64,000 bases of DNA, from positions 248,001 to 312,000 of the forward strand of contig NZ_BAABBN010000007.1 in assembly GCF_039537985.1 (NCBI RefSeq), written 5' to 3'. Both the position numbers and the translations under genes were made by a program. Below, piece after piece: positions 34,341 through 43,401 of the stretch. How positions within the stretch are numbered: position 1 is the first letter of the stretch; each line of letters opens with the position of its first letter. The notes beneath the pieces were generated by a model. The model had not been told where the DNA came from, did no database searches, and was given only the letters and a program-made list of their open reading frames with translations. Origin of the DNA: Litoribacillus peritrichatus (GTDB lineage: Bacteria > Pseudomonadota > Gammaproteobacteria > Pseudomonadales > Litoribrevibacteraceae).

Positions 34341-34580
34341 TTATCTGTTCACCCAAAATATCGCCGCTAAAATAATAACCATCATAATCAGTGACCAGCT
34401 CAACTTTCCTTTTGGGTTCGCATGAGTAGAGAGTTTATCGGGGTTGTCTGTGATGTATTGATCAATGATGTCCTTTGCTTCTTTAAGCCCCAAATTTTGT
34501 TGTTCGCGCAGTATTTTAATGGCTTCAATCTTACGGCCGCGATTGATTGCGTCAGTAACTTCAGGAGAAAGGTCGTTCAT
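34341..34580 (-). CDS. L7/L12 C-terminal-like domain membrane protein
   Basis: The 79-aa product has AINRGRKIEAIKILREQQNL and GLKEAKDIIDQYI, the helix-loop-helix of the ribosomal protein L7/L12 C-terminal fold. It ends in a single transmembrane helix (WSLIMMVIILAAIFWV) and NR. It is not a ribosomal protein: such tail-anchored versions are common small proteins of unknown role, possibly in ribosome or stress interactions at the membrane. The start is MNDLSPEVTD. It lies 123 nt upstream of the fadH stop side, in the same direction. Confidence 0.7.
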   Translation of the reverse strand: MNDLSPEVTDAINRGRKIEAIKILREQQNLGLKEAKDIIDQYITDNPDKLSTHANPKGKLSWSLIMMVIILAAIFWVNR

Positions 34581-34703
34581 TTTGATTGCTCTGGTTTATG
34601 AGTGGCGTTCTTTACAGAGTATAAACAGTCGTGCTGAGAAAAAAATAGGGAGGATTTAAAAGTGGAACCGAAGTTCCACTTTAAGTTCTTGCCTAGCTGA
34701 GAA

Positions 34704-36746
34704 TTAAATCTCTGCTGCCAGGCGAGAGCCTTGGTTGATGGCGCGTTTTGCGTCCAGTTCTGCGGCAACGTCGGCACCACCGATAACATGCACTTTCATG
34801 CCTTTATCTTCGGCACCGGCGGCGATCAGATCATCTGCTAACGAGCGGTTAGATGTTTGGCCTGCACACATGATGATGTTGTCGACGTCCAGAATGCGCT
34901 TTTCGCCATCGACGGTGATGTGAAGACCTTTGTCGTCGATGAGGTCATAGCTGCAACCTGGAATCATAGTTACGTCTTTTTGCTTCAATGTAGCACGGTG
35001 AACCCAGCCGGAAGTTTTCCCCAGGTTTTTACCCACAGAGCTTTCTTTACGCTGCAGTAAGAATACTTCACGCTCTGCTGGCAGTACTTCAGGTTGAGCC
35101 AACGCTGAACGGTTTTCAAGCGAAGTGTCCACGCCCCATTCTTTATACCACTGCTGCTTTTCTGCTTCGGCATCTCCGGCGTGGCTGTGTACCAGGTATT
35201 CACCCACGTCGAAACCGATGCCGCCAGCACCGATGATGGCGACTTTTTTACCGACGGGCTTTTTATCGCGAAGGACGTCTAGGTAAGACATGACTTTATC
35301 GTGATCTACGCCCGGGATACCAGGCTTACGAGGCGTGATACCGGTTGCGACGATGACTTCGTCAAAGCCCTCTTTGATTAGGTCATCAGCAGAAACAAAT
35401 GTATTCAGTTGGACTTTAACACCATATTTTTCGATCATTTTACCGAAGTAACGCATGGTTTCGTTGAAGTCGTCTTTACCCGGCACTTGCTTGGCAATGT
35501 TGAACTGGCCTCCGATCTTGTCATCTGCGTCGAACAAGGTGACATCATGGCCGCGTTCCGCCAAAACTGTGGAAGAGGCCATGCCCGCAGGACCTGAACC
35601 AATCACCGCAACTTTCTTCTTATCCTGGGTTGGAAGATAACGAAGCTCGGTTTCGTGACACGCTCGCGGGTTGACCAAACAAGAAGCACGCTTCATCTGG
35701 AAGGTGTGATCCAAACATGCCTGATTACATGCAATGCAGGTGTTGATTTCGTCTGCCTTGCCTGCTTCGGCTTTGGCGACGAAGAACGGATCGGCCAATA
35801 AAGGACGCGCCATAGAAACCATATCCGCTTCGCCGTTAGCGATGATGCCTTCGGCAATTTCCGGGGTATTAATACGGTTACTTGCACAGACCGGAATGTT
35901 TACTTCGTTTTTAAGCTTTGCTGTCGCAAAAGAGAACGCAGCACGAGGTACGGAGGTTACGATGGTCGGAATGCGGGCTTCGTGCCAGCCGATACCTGTG
36001 TTGATGATGTTTACACCGGCTTTTTCGATTTCCTTGGCCAGGGCGGCTACTTCGTCCCAGCTCTGGCCGCCTTCAACCATGTCCATCAATGACATACGAT
36101 AAACGATGATGAACTTTTCACCGACGGCTTTACGAACGGCCTTTACAGTTTCGATTGCGAAGCGCATACGGTTTTCGGCGCTGCCACCCCATTTGTCTTT
36201 ACGGTCATTCACACGCTCGGTCAGGAATTGGTTAATCAGGTAACCTTCCGAAGCCATGATTTCAATGCCGTCGTAGTTGGCGTATTGCGCCATTTTTGCA
36301 GCATTGGCGTAATCAGCAATGGTTTTCTCGATTTGTTTGCCAGAAAGTTTGCTTGGTTTGAACGGCGTAATTGGCGATTTTTTATTGGAAGCAGACACAC
36401 TGTAAGGGGTGTAGCCATATCGACCGGCGTGAAGCAGCTGAAGGGCAATCTTACCGCCTTCATTGTGCACCGCAGAGGTAACGCGACGGTGTAAAAGGGC
36501 CGTCATTTTGTTGTCCATGCGTGAACCAAGCGGTAATAACTCACCACGACGGTTTGGTGAATAACCGCCTGTGATTGATAAACCAACACCACCACGAGCA
36601 CGTTCAGCAAAATACGCTGCTAATTTTTCAATGTGGTAGAAGCGGTCTTCCAGGCCAGTGTGCATAGAACCCATGATGACGCGGTTCTTTAATGTGGTAA
36701 AACCTAGATCCAACGGTTGCAGTAGATTCGGGTAATGTTTGTTCAT
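34704..36746 (-). CDS. fadH: 2,4-dienoyl-CoA reductase (NADPH)
   Basis: The start MNKHYPNLLQPLDLGF at 36746 aligns with E. coli FadH; the 36788 ATG adds a non-homologous 14 residues. The 680-aa protein has an OYE-type TIM barrel (KNRVIMGSMHTGLED, HAGRYGYTPYS), a 4Fe-4S site (C-x2-C-x3-C-x11-C, beginning CIACNQAC), and an FAD/NADPH region (VAVIGSGPAGMAS and VAIIGAGGIGFDVGEYL). It reduces 2,4-dienoyl-CoA formed during oxidation of unsaturated fatty acids. It stands as a single gene and fits the abundance of fatty-acid genes nearby. Confidence 0.95.
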   Translation of the reverse strand: MNKHYPNLLQPLDLGFTTLKNRVIMGSMHTGLEDRFYHIEKLAAYFAERARGGVGLSITGGYSPNRRGELLPLGSRMDNKMTALLHRRVTSAVHNEGGKIALQLLHAGRYGYTPYSVSASNKKSPITPFKPSKLSGKQIEKTIADYANAAKMAQYANYDGIEIMASEGYLINQFLTERVNDRKDKWGGSAENRMRFAIETVKAVRKAVGEKFIIVYRMSLMDMVEGGQSWDEVAALAKEIEKAGVNIINTGIGWHEARIPTIVTSVPRAAFSFATAKLKNEVNIPVCASNRINTPEIAEGIIANGEADMVSMARPLLADPFFVAKAEAGKADEINTCIACNQACLDHTFQMKRASCLVNPRACHETELRYLPTQDKKKVAVIGSGPAGMASSTVLAERGHDVTLFDADDKIGGQFNIAKQVPGKDDFNETMRYFGKMIEKYGVKVQLNTFVSADDLIKEGFDEVIVATGITPRKPGIPGVDHDKVMSYLDVLRDKKPVGKKVAIIGAGGIGFDVGEYLVHSHAGDAEAEKQQWYKEWGVDTSLENRSALAQPEVLPAEREVFLLQRKESSVGKNLGKTSGWVHRATLKQKDVTMIPGCSYDLIDDKGLHITVDGEKRILDVDNIIMCAGQTSNRSLADDLIAAGAEDKGMKVHVIGGADVAAELDAKRAINQGSRLAAEI

Positions 36747-36896
36747 TTCATCAAGCTCGTTTTTAGTTGTTCGATGTTGATAGATCAATAATTCAGACGA
36801 ATTTATATCAGGCTAACTATACAGATCGTATGCGGGAAAGCGACATCATATGTAATTGACATCGGAGAGATAATTTGATTAGCAGAAGATGAGAGG

Positions 36897-36926
36897 TTGG
36901 GTAAGGCCTGTTCAGGCTTTACCCAA
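36897..36926 (-). terminator. Stem-loop downstream of alkaline phosphatase gene
   Basis: TTGGGTAAGGCCTG / CAGGCTTTACCCAA pairs over 14 positions with one G-U and a TT loop, 49 nt past the phosphatase stop (minus strand), followed by a pyrimidine-rich CTCTCATCTTCT stretch. It probably ends the phosphatase transcript. Confidence 0.55.
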
Positions 36927-36974
36927 CGGTAAGCCTCTTAAAAAAAGAGACTTTCTAACCGTTTGTATACGAGA

Positions 36975-38594
36975 TTAGTTAGCAACCACTTCTTTAGCCA
37001 TACGGCCAAGGTCTGTGTGGTGAATCATTTTACCAAATTGCTTGGATGCAGATTCCGGACCGAACGCAATCACTGGTACCGGTGTGCTGGTGTGCGTTCC
37101 TGTTCCCCAGATGACGTTTTGTTCTTCAGCAACCGCACGACCAAGCAGGTCATGACGAACTTCTTCACCGTAAACATAGAATGCTTTGAAGTCGCTCACT
37201 TTCGGGAAGCTTTTTGCGCTCAGGTATTTGTGGTCGTCCACCTGATAGAAGTTTGGCTCAGACGCCAGGATTTCTTCCGCTTGTGCCAGTGTGATGTCGA
37301 AAGCGCTGTTTTCATTGACGATTTTCATCAAGTCCGCAGCGGTTTTGTCGGTTTTTGAGAACGCAGAGAACATGTCCGGGTAGCTCATTTTCTGAGCGTA
37401 CATCTTGTCCAGAATGTCGAATGAACCGAAGTTGAAGTTTGGCTTATAGGCTTGCTCTTTAAAGCCTTCGCCGTTCAGTGCTTCCGGTGAAGGTATGTTG
37501 GCACGGGTATATGAGAAACCGAAACCGCCGGTTTCATGGTCAGCCGTAATAACCACTAAGGTGTCGTTACGGTCTTTGACCCACTCGTAAACGTAGTTGA
37601 TGGTTTCGTCAAATTTCAGCATTTCATGCAACATGGTGGAAGCATCGTTGTCGTGGCCAGCCCAGTCAATACGGCCGCCTTCGATCATCAGGAAGAAGCC
37701 GTCCGGATCTTGTGACAAAATATTCAGCGCTTTTTCCGTCATTTCTTTCAGCGTTGGCTGAGTACGTGCCGGGTTGTCTTTGTTCAGTGTGTGTTGGATT
37801 CCATCCGCCATTCCAGAGTAAGCGAATAAGCCTAGTAGTTTGCCGTCTTTCACGGAATCCAGTTCGGCGCGAGTCAGTGCAACCTGGTAACCCGATTGTT
37901 CGGCTTCGGTCAGTAAGTTTTTCTCATCTTTTCGTTTGGATTTAATTTTCACTGTACCGTCGGTACGCTTGGTCAGCTGTTGATACAACTCGCCCTTGTC
38001 GTTGGCACTTTTCGGAATCCAGTGACGAAGGCCACCCGATAGCATGACGTCTGCTTTGGTTTCTAACATGTCTTCGGCGATTCTGTTTTCCAAAGAGCGA
38101 TGCGCTCGGTGGGCAGCAAAAGAAGCCGGAGTTGCGTGGGTCAGGCGAGTGTCAGACACCAAGCCGGTGGCTTTGCCTGATTTTTGAGCCAGTTCCAGAA
38201 TGGTTTCAGCTGGGTTGCCTTGCGCGTCCAAACCAACGGATTCGGAAGGAGACGGAACCCCTGTGGCTAACTGAGATGCAGAGCTGGCGGAATCTACAAC
38301 GATGTTATAAGCCGGGTTATGTTGTGATAACCCCACAACACCTGCTTCCATGAACTTACTGATACCTGTTGGAGCGTCTTTGTAGATGGAGTTTGGTGCA
38401 TTGGTCGCGTATTCCTGAAGCAAGCCCACTTGTTGTGGGCCCATGCCGTCACCAATCATCATGATCACATTTTTGACTTTAGCGTCAGCCTGGGGTTCTG
38501 ACTTCTCTGCGGTTTGACAACCAGCAAATAAAATAACGGAGGATAAAAGACCGGTCAGAGCAAAGGTCTTCTTGAGTTTAAAATTGGTATTCAT
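36975..38594 (-). CDS. phoA: Alkaline phosphatase, PhoA family lipoprotein
   Basis: The 539-aa protein has a lipobox (LFAGC, C26), so it is an anchored exported enzyme. The metal and nucleophile motifs are in place: MMIGDGMG (D49), VVDSASSASQLATG (nucleophile S102), IEGGRIDWAGHDND, ADHETGGF and a C-terminal GTGTHTSTPVPV. It hydrolyses phosphomonoesters outside the inner membrane, and the numbering D101-S102-A103 matches E. coli. A Pho box at 38681 lies about 87 nt upstream of the start. Phosphate starvation induction by PhoB is therefore expected. Confidence 0.93.
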   Translation of the reverse strand: MNTNFKLKKTFALTGLLSSVILFAGCQTAEKSEPQADAKVKNVIMMIGDGMGPQQVGLLQEYATNAPNSIYKDAPTGISKFMEAGVVGLSQHNPAYNIVVDSASSASQLATGVPSPSESVGLDAQGNPAETILELAQKSGKATGLVSDTRLTHATPASFAAHRAHRSLENRIAEDMLETKADVMLSGGLRHWIPKSANDKGELYQQLTKRTDGTVKIKSKRKDEKNLLTEAEQSGYQVALTRAELDSVKDGKLLGLFAYSGMADGIQHTLNKDNPARTQPTLKEMTEKALNILSQDPDGFFLMIEGGRIDWAGHDNDASTMLHEMLKFDETINYVYEWVKDRNDTLVVITADHETGGFGFSYTRANIPSPEALNGEGFKEQAYKPNFNFGSFDILDKMYAQKMSYPDMFSAFSKTDKTAADLMKIVNENSAFDITLAQAEEILASEPNFYQVDDHKYLSAKSFPKVSDFKAFYVYGEEVRHDLLGRAVAEEQNVIWGTGTHTSTPVPVIAFGPESASKQFGKMIHHTDLGRMAKEVVAN

Positions 38595-38680
38595 AGAGTC
38601 TTCCCTGTTGGGTATAGCGTTGATTTACTTCTTATTAACGTGAAGCGTATTGCAATTTGATGTCCAAAAAACAATATTTT

Positions 38681-38699
38681 GATGTCAATTTGATGACAG
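38681..38699 (-). promoter_or_regulatory. Pho box of alkaline phosphatase gene
   Basis: On the minus strand CTGTCATCAAATTGACATC fits the PhoB consensus of two 7-bp repeats 4 bp apart (CTGTCAT-N4-TTGACAT here). A further half site GGACATCAAATTG follows downstream near 38652-38664. Confidence 0.75.
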
Positions 38700-38769
38700 T
38701 AAAGCTTTTGTTGAATGATTATTCAATAACGGACTTAAGATGGGATGAATCGGCTATGGGAAACGTCGT

Positions 38770-40719
38770 TTAAGACGCTTTTTTACGAGGTGAAGTAGAT
38801 TTTTTCTGGTACTTATTTCGTACTCTTTGGCTTGATTTGTATTTATTTGGTGCGTTTTTGATTGGGGTCATTGGCGCCATGGTCGTATTTTTGGCTTGCT
38901 CAATCAATTGGTGCAGTTGTTGACTCAGTGGCGTCATGAAGGCGTGGTAAGACGCGTCTTTTTGGCTGATGGCATTGAGAGTCGCCTCCCATTGTGCGGT
39001 CATGTCTGGAGTGGAAGCACTGTCCGGCAGGGCTTGAATTAACTGTTTGCCGGTGTCTGTGGCACGAATCTGTTTGCCGGAGCGACTTAGAAACTTACGT
39101 TTAAATAATAATTCGATGATGCCTGAGCGGGTGGCTTCTGTGCCAAGGCCATCGGTTTCTCGCAGTATTTTACGAATGGCCGGGTCTTTGACGTATCGGG
39201 CAATGCCGGTCATGGCGCTTAACAAGGTGGCATCGGTGAAATGCTGGGGTGGCTGAGTGTTTTTCTCAAGCAGTTGAGCCTGAAGGCTTTGCAGAGGTTG
39301 CCCGGGCGCTAATTCGGGAATGAGGGTGGGCGCTTCTTCGGTTAAATTTTTAGAAGCCGAAGGGAACAGTTGTTTCCAGCCCAAATCAAGATCTTGTTTA
39401 GATTTAGCGCTGAACTTTCCTTGTTGAATTTCGATTTCAGCACTGCGTTCGGCGTACTTATAGACGGGATAGAACAAAGCCAAATACTGGCGACTGATCA
39501 ACTGATATATGTTTTGTTCGGCTTGAGACAGTTTGTTTGGCTGAGTACGTTTTTCTGTGGGAATAATAGCGTGGTGCGCTTCTACTTTATTGCTGTTCCA
39601 GGCTTTGGTTTTGATATCCGGGTTGGCGTTTTGGACGACTTCTGAGGTTGCGCCCTGGTTGTGTTCTATGGCTGCTAATACGGAGGAAGCCTGTGCGTGG
39701 TGTTCTGTCGGTAAATAACGGTTGTCCGATCGGGGGTAGGTGATCAGGTTATGTTTCTCGTACAAGCTTTGGCAGGTGTCCAGCGTTTGTTGAGCGGACA
39801 TGTTGAATCGCTTAGACGCGTCAATTTGAAGGCTCGATAAATTGTAGGGTAATGGCTGTGCCTGTTGTTTCTGTTTGTTCTCAAAACGTTTAACGGTCGC
39901 GGGTTGGTGGCTGATCCGCTGCACCACATTTTCAGCTAAGGGCTTGGAGAGAACCCGGTTGTCTTCATCCATGTAGGGCTGGCAGGCTTCGCTGGGTTGC
40001 CATTTGGCAGTAAACGCTTCTTTCTGTTCGGTTTCTAAATGAGCCAAGACCTCATAAAACGGCTTGGAGACAAAGTGTTCAATCTCTTCATCCCGTTTTG
40101 CGACTAACCCCAAAATAGGCGTTTGCACCCGGCCAACAGAGAGCACACTGTTGAAACCGGCTTGACGGCCTTGCAGTGTGTAGGCGCGGGTCATGTTAAT
40201 GCCGTACAACCAATCCGCACGCGAGCGTGCTAAGGCCGAGGTCGATAACGGAATAAAATCGCGATTAGGTCGTAAATCCGACAAGGCTTTTTTGATGGCA
40301 GGAGGGTTGAGGTCATTGACTAATAAACGTTGAGTGTTTGCCTGTTTGGTTTTTGGGGTTTTCAGAAAATTAATGACTTCATCGACCAACAGCTGACCTT
40401 CGCGATCCGGGTCGCCTGCGTGTACTAATGCGTCGGCTTCCTTGATGAGCTTTCTGAGGACGCTGAGTTGTTTACGGGTTTTGGTTTTGGCTTTTAATGC
40501 CCACTGTTCAGGAATGATCGGCAAGGTATCCATTTTCCATGATTTATATTGGCTGCCGTAAGCATCGGGTTCAGCTTGTTCGAGAAGGTGGCCAATGCAC
40601 CAACTGACGCAATCGCCGTTGCCGACACGAATGAAACCGTCTTCTTTTTTATGAGGTTTTGGCAGTGCGTTGGCGATGGCTCTGCCCAGACTTGGTTTTT
40701 CGGCGATGTATAAAATCAT
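38770..40719 (-). CDS. topB: DNA topoisomerase III
   Basis: The 649-aa type IA topoisomerase begins MILYIAEKPSLGRAIANALP (Toprim), has HAGDPDREGQLLVDEV with the metal-binding DxD, SVGRVQTPILGLV, and the active-site YPRSD tyrosine (NLITYPRSDNRYL), then GTEATRSGIIELL. A lysine/arginine-rich tail (KYQKKSTSPRKKAS) ends the protein. Zinc fingers typical of TopA are absent, as in TopB. It resolves recombination and replication intermediates with RecQ-like helicases. The gene ends 175 nt from the Pho-regulated phosphatase start side. Confidence 0.93.
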   Translation of the reverse strand: MILYIAEKPSLGRAIANALPKPHKKEDGFIRVGNGDCVSWCIGHLLEQAEPDAYGSQYKSWKMDTLPIIPEQWALKAKTKTRKQLSVLRKLIKEADALVHAGDPDREGQLLVDEVINFLKTPKTKQANTQRLLVNDLNPPAIKKALSDLRPNRDFIPLSTSALARSRADWLYGINMTRAYTLQGRQAGFNSVLSVGRVQTPILGLVAKRDEEIEHFVSKPFYEVLAHLETEQKEAFTAKWQPSEACQPYMDEDNRVLSKPLAENVVQRISHQPATVKRFENKQKQQAQPLPYNLSSLQIDASKRFNMSAQQTLDTCQSLYEKHNLITYPRSDNRYLPTEHHAQASSVLAAIEHNQGATSEVVQNANPDIKTKAWNSNKVEAHHAIIPTEKRTQPNKLSQAEQNIYQLISRQYLALFYPVYKYAERSAEIEIQQGKFSAKSKQDLDLGWKQLFPSASKNLTEEAPTLIPELAPGQPLQSLQAQLLEKNTQPPQHFTDATLLSAMTGIARYVKDPAIRKILRETDGLGTEATRSGIIELLFKRKFLSRSGKQIRATDTGKQLIQALPDSASTPDMTAQWEATLNAISQKDASYHAFMTPLSQQLHQLIEQAKNTTMAPMTPIKNAPNKYKSSQRVRNKYQKKSTSPRKKAS

Positions 40720-40834
40720 GATTCTTATGTATAAATAAACAGTATCTTTGCAATATAACCAAATGGAGCCAGGTGTTCAATGTTTGTTAGAATCATCTTG
40801 TGACTTCGACAGACAGGCAGGGCCGGAAAGCCAG

Positions 40835-41218
40835 ATGATTCGACGAATAACAGAACAATATCAATGTGCTGGTTGTGGACAGTGTTTTAAGTGCACCGAT
40901 GCTGTGGATGGTTTTAAAGAGGGCTACGAAGAGGGTTTTCTTTGTCCTAAGTGTCAGGCCAACCTGGTGGAGTATGGTCAGTCGGATGATATCGCTGAAT
41001 TGGACTATGGCATCAGTTTTACGCTGCTGAGTCTGGTGCTGTTTTATGGGTTGGAAGGTTCGGTGTGGGTTGCCTGGTTCGATTTGCACATGTTGAATGA
41101 ATTTGCGACGTTTATGCTGGCTTGGTTACCGTTATTGGGCTCGTTTGTGACTTATAATCGTAAGGCGTTGTTTGGGAAAAGAATAGTGTATACCCGAAAG
41201 GTCAGGGCCAAACGTTAG
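40835..41218 (+). CDS. Zinc-ribbon membrane protein (127 aa)
   Basis: The start MIRRITEQYQ at 40835 has GGAAAG 5 nt upstream; an ATG at 40748 is the alternative but gives a poorly conserved-looking leader. A treble CxxC arrangement (CAGCGQCFKC and CPKC) at residues 11-20 and about 36-39 forms a zinc ribbon. Two hydrophobic segments follow (LLSLVLFYGLEGSVWVAW, FATFMLAWLPLLGSFV) and the end is positively charged. It is likely an inner-membrane protein with the ribbon in the cytoplasm. No family is recognised. Confidence 0.55.
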   Translation: MIRRITEQYQCAGCGQCFKCTDAVDGFKEGYEEGFLCPKCQANLVEYGQSDDIAELDYGISFTLLSLVLFYGLEGSVWVAWFDLHMLNEFATFMLAWLPLLGSFVTYNRKALFGKRIVYTRKVRAKR

Positions 41219-41257
41219 TTTCGTTGACCCTGGTATTTAGTCACTAGGAATCATTTT

Positions 41258-42298
41258 CTAGTGTTGATTTCGGATGTCGTTGAGGCGTTTAATTAAAAAC
41301 TCCAACTCGGCGCGTTGTTCTTGCTTTTCATTAACCTTTTCCTCAATTTCGTCCACTACTTGTCTCTGAAGTTTGACTTTATTGAGTCGATTGATGTTGG
41401 TAATGCCGCCAGGGTTGCAAACGTTTACTTCTAAAATCTTATCGCCGATCATATCCAGGCCAACTAGGAATAAGCCATCGGCAGCAAGTTTTGGCCCGAC
41501 TTTCTTACATACATGCAGTTGGCTTTCTGTCATGACGTACTTATGAGCAGAGCCGCCTTGTTGAATGTTGGCCCGGATATCGCCTTCTGCCGGTTTTCTT
41601 TGGTAGGCGCCAATGAACTTGCCGTTCAGCATCAGTACCCGAACGTCGCCTTCTTCCGCTCCTTCCAGAAACTCCTGAAGAATTACGTAGTTACTGTTGC
41701 CTTGGCCACTGATGTAGAAATCCAGCAGGGAGTTGATATTGGATTGTGCGTTTTTCTCCAGGACGATGACACCACGACCACCTGAGCCATCCAGCGGTTT
41801 CAAAATCATTTTGTCTTTGTTGGAGTCCTTGACGACTCGGCGCAAGTAATCCTTGTTCTTGGAAACGTGGGTAATGGGTAAAAAGGTGTTGTTCGGATCG
41901 TGAAAGGTGGTGGTGTACAGTTTGTTGCTGGCTTTGCGTAAGCCGTCAACATCATTCAATACCACGGTTTCATTTTTTATGGAGTCCAAAAAGTTGAGCA
42001 GAATCGGGTCTAATGGAGGGTCTTTGCGAATAAACAAAGCATCAAACGCATGCAGCGGCACCATTTTTTCCTGAAAAGTTACCTTACGATAAAAGCTGTC
42101 GTATTTATCGGGTACACGGTCCAGAGGGTCGATGATTTTGACGAAACCATGAACAATGTTCTCCCTGACGGTCAGGTTCTGTGGGTACAAAACCGCTACC
42201 TTATGCTTACGGGTGATGCATTCCTGGATAATCGAAAGCGTCGCACTTTTGCCCGGCTCGATGTCTTCCCAGGCATTGATGATAAATCCGATGTACAA
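41258..42298 (-). CDS. Glutathione synthetase-like ATP-grasp enzyme
   Basis: The 346-aa product resembles GshB: MYIGFIINAWEDIEPGKSAT, FIRKDPPLDPILLNFLD, DKMILKPLDGSGGRGVIVL (ATP-grasp loop), ILQEFLEGAEEGDVRVLML and EVNVCNPGGITN with the metal ligands. It would ligate glycine or a similar amino acid to a gamma-glutamyl dipeptide. The start is TTG at 42298 (GTGAG upstream), with a TATAAT just before it. It is longer than GshB at the C-terminus by a coiled-coil (VVDEIEEKVNEKQEQR), so it may be a paralogue with a different acceptor. No gshA is nearby. Confidence 0.7.
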   Translation of the reverse strand: MYIGFIINAWEDIEPGKSATLSIIQECITRKHKVAVLYPQNLTVRENIVHGFVKIIDPLDRVPDKYDSFYRKVTFQEKMVPLHAFDALFIRKDPPLDPILLNFLDSIKNETVVLNDVDGLRKASNKLYTTTFHDPNNTFLPITHVSKNKDYLRRVVKDSNKDKMILKPLDGSGGRGVIVLEKNAQSNINSLLDFYISGQGNSNYVILQEFLEGAEEGDVRVLMLNGKFIGAYQRKPAEGDIRANIQQGGSAHKYVMTESQLHVCKKVGPKLAADGLFLVGLDMIGDKILEVNVCNPGGITNINRLNKVKLQRQVVDEIEEKVNEKQEQRAELEFLIKRLNDIRNQH

Positions 42299-42321
42299 AG
42301 TCGTGATCTCACAAATTATAG

Positions 42322-42347
42322 AGTTAAATGGACTTCAATTTAACTCC
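42322..42347. promoter_or_regulatory. 9-bp inverted repeat at ATP-grasp gene promoter
   Basis: GAGTTAAAT (42322-42330) and ATTTAACTC (42339-42347) flank 8 nt and abut a TATAAT on the minus strand just upstream of the TTG start. It is probably a regulator operator over the core promoter. Confidence 0.45.
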
Positions 42348-42405
42348 AGAAACACGACTTTGAAAAGCAATTTATACGGATATTTACTGCAAACGTTAAA
42401 ATGGC

Positions 42406-43251
42406 TTATAAATCCTCAAACAGCGTTTTTTTCGGTAAAATTGGCTCAAAATCAGCGGTGGTTTTTTGAGCGTTGGCGGCAAAACTTTTCATCATGTCGT
42501 TGGGGCGGAACATCCCTGACTGCCAGGTTGCCATGTACTTTAAACTGTCTGCTATGGAATGATCTCGGCTGAAGTTAATCATTTCTTTGCAGCCTGCCAC
42601 AGCCATTGGGGATTGTTCGGCAATCTGTTTTGCGACGGTCATTACTCCCTCTAATAAGGCTTCCTGAGTTTCGAATACCCGGTTCACAAAACCCATTTCT
42701 TTCGCTTCTTGGGCAGAGAATTTTCGGCCGGTGTAAGCAAGTTCACGAGCGATGCCTCCGGGGACTAATTTAGGAAAGCGTTGCAAGGTGCCCAGGTCGG
42801 CGGTCATGCCCAATTGTGTTTCTTTGATGGTGAAAAACGCATCTTCGGTACAGTATCGGCTGTCGGTGGCACATATCATATCCACAGCGCCTCCGATGCA
42901 ACCGCCGTGAATGGCCGACAAAACCGGCATACGGGCACTTTCCAGAACATTAAATACGTCTTGTAAATCCAACACCAAACGTCTCAGGCTTTCAGCCATA
43001 CGGGCGGGGTCACCTTTGGTGGGCAGAGCTTTTGGGTTACTGAATACGGAAAGGTCCATACCTGCGCAAAAGTGTTTACCGGTTGAGGATAAAACAATGA
43101 CTCTGGCTTCAGCCTTAGCGTCTATTTCTTCAATGACGCCTCGGAACTCCCGCCAAAAGTCGATATTCATGGCGTTTAACGCATCCGGGCGATTCAAAAT
43201 TACATGAGCTATGTGGTCTTTGATTTCAACTTTTAAGCTTTTTAATTCCAT
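42406..43251 (-). CDS. Crotonase-family enzyme (dienoyl-CoA isomerase-like)
   Basis: The 281-aa protein has the crotonase fold motifs RPDALNAMNIDFW, GKHFCAGMDLSVF (oxyanion hole), and SAIHGGCIGGAVDMICATD. CTEDAFFTIKETQLGMTADLG follows; the acidic E and D positions are those used by delta3,5-delta2,4-dienoyl-CoA isomerases as well as hydratases. AGAAAGG precedes the ATG. It is probably used in breakdown of unsaturated fatty acids with FadH and the acyl-CoA dehydrogenase. A stand-alone gene upstream of an OpuAC-type binding protein. Confidence 0.85.
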   Translation of the reverse strand: MELKSLKVEIKDHIAHVILNRPDALNAMNIDFWREFRGVIEEIDAKAEARVIVLSSTGKHFCAGMDLSVFSNPKALPTKGDPARMAESLRRLVLDLQDVFNVLESARMPVLSAIHGGCIGGAVDMICATDSRYCTEDAFFTIKETQLGMTADLGTLQRFPKLVPGGIARELAYTGRKFSAQEAKEMGFVNRVFETQEALLEGVMTVAKQIAEQSPMAVAGCKEMINFSRDHSIADSLKYMATWQSGMFRPNDMMKSFAANAQKTTADFEPILPKKTLFEDL

Positions 43252-43401
43252 GGACCTTTCTCCCGAATGGCGTGTCAGTGTTCGTTCAGAAACAGTTAAC
43301 TATACAGTGTAAATATTGGTGTTAAAGAAGATACGATCAAACTTAACCTGTGTCAATGTCAGGCTCGGTGTCAGATTTTGGGTGTAAGCCTGTTGTGCGA
43401 A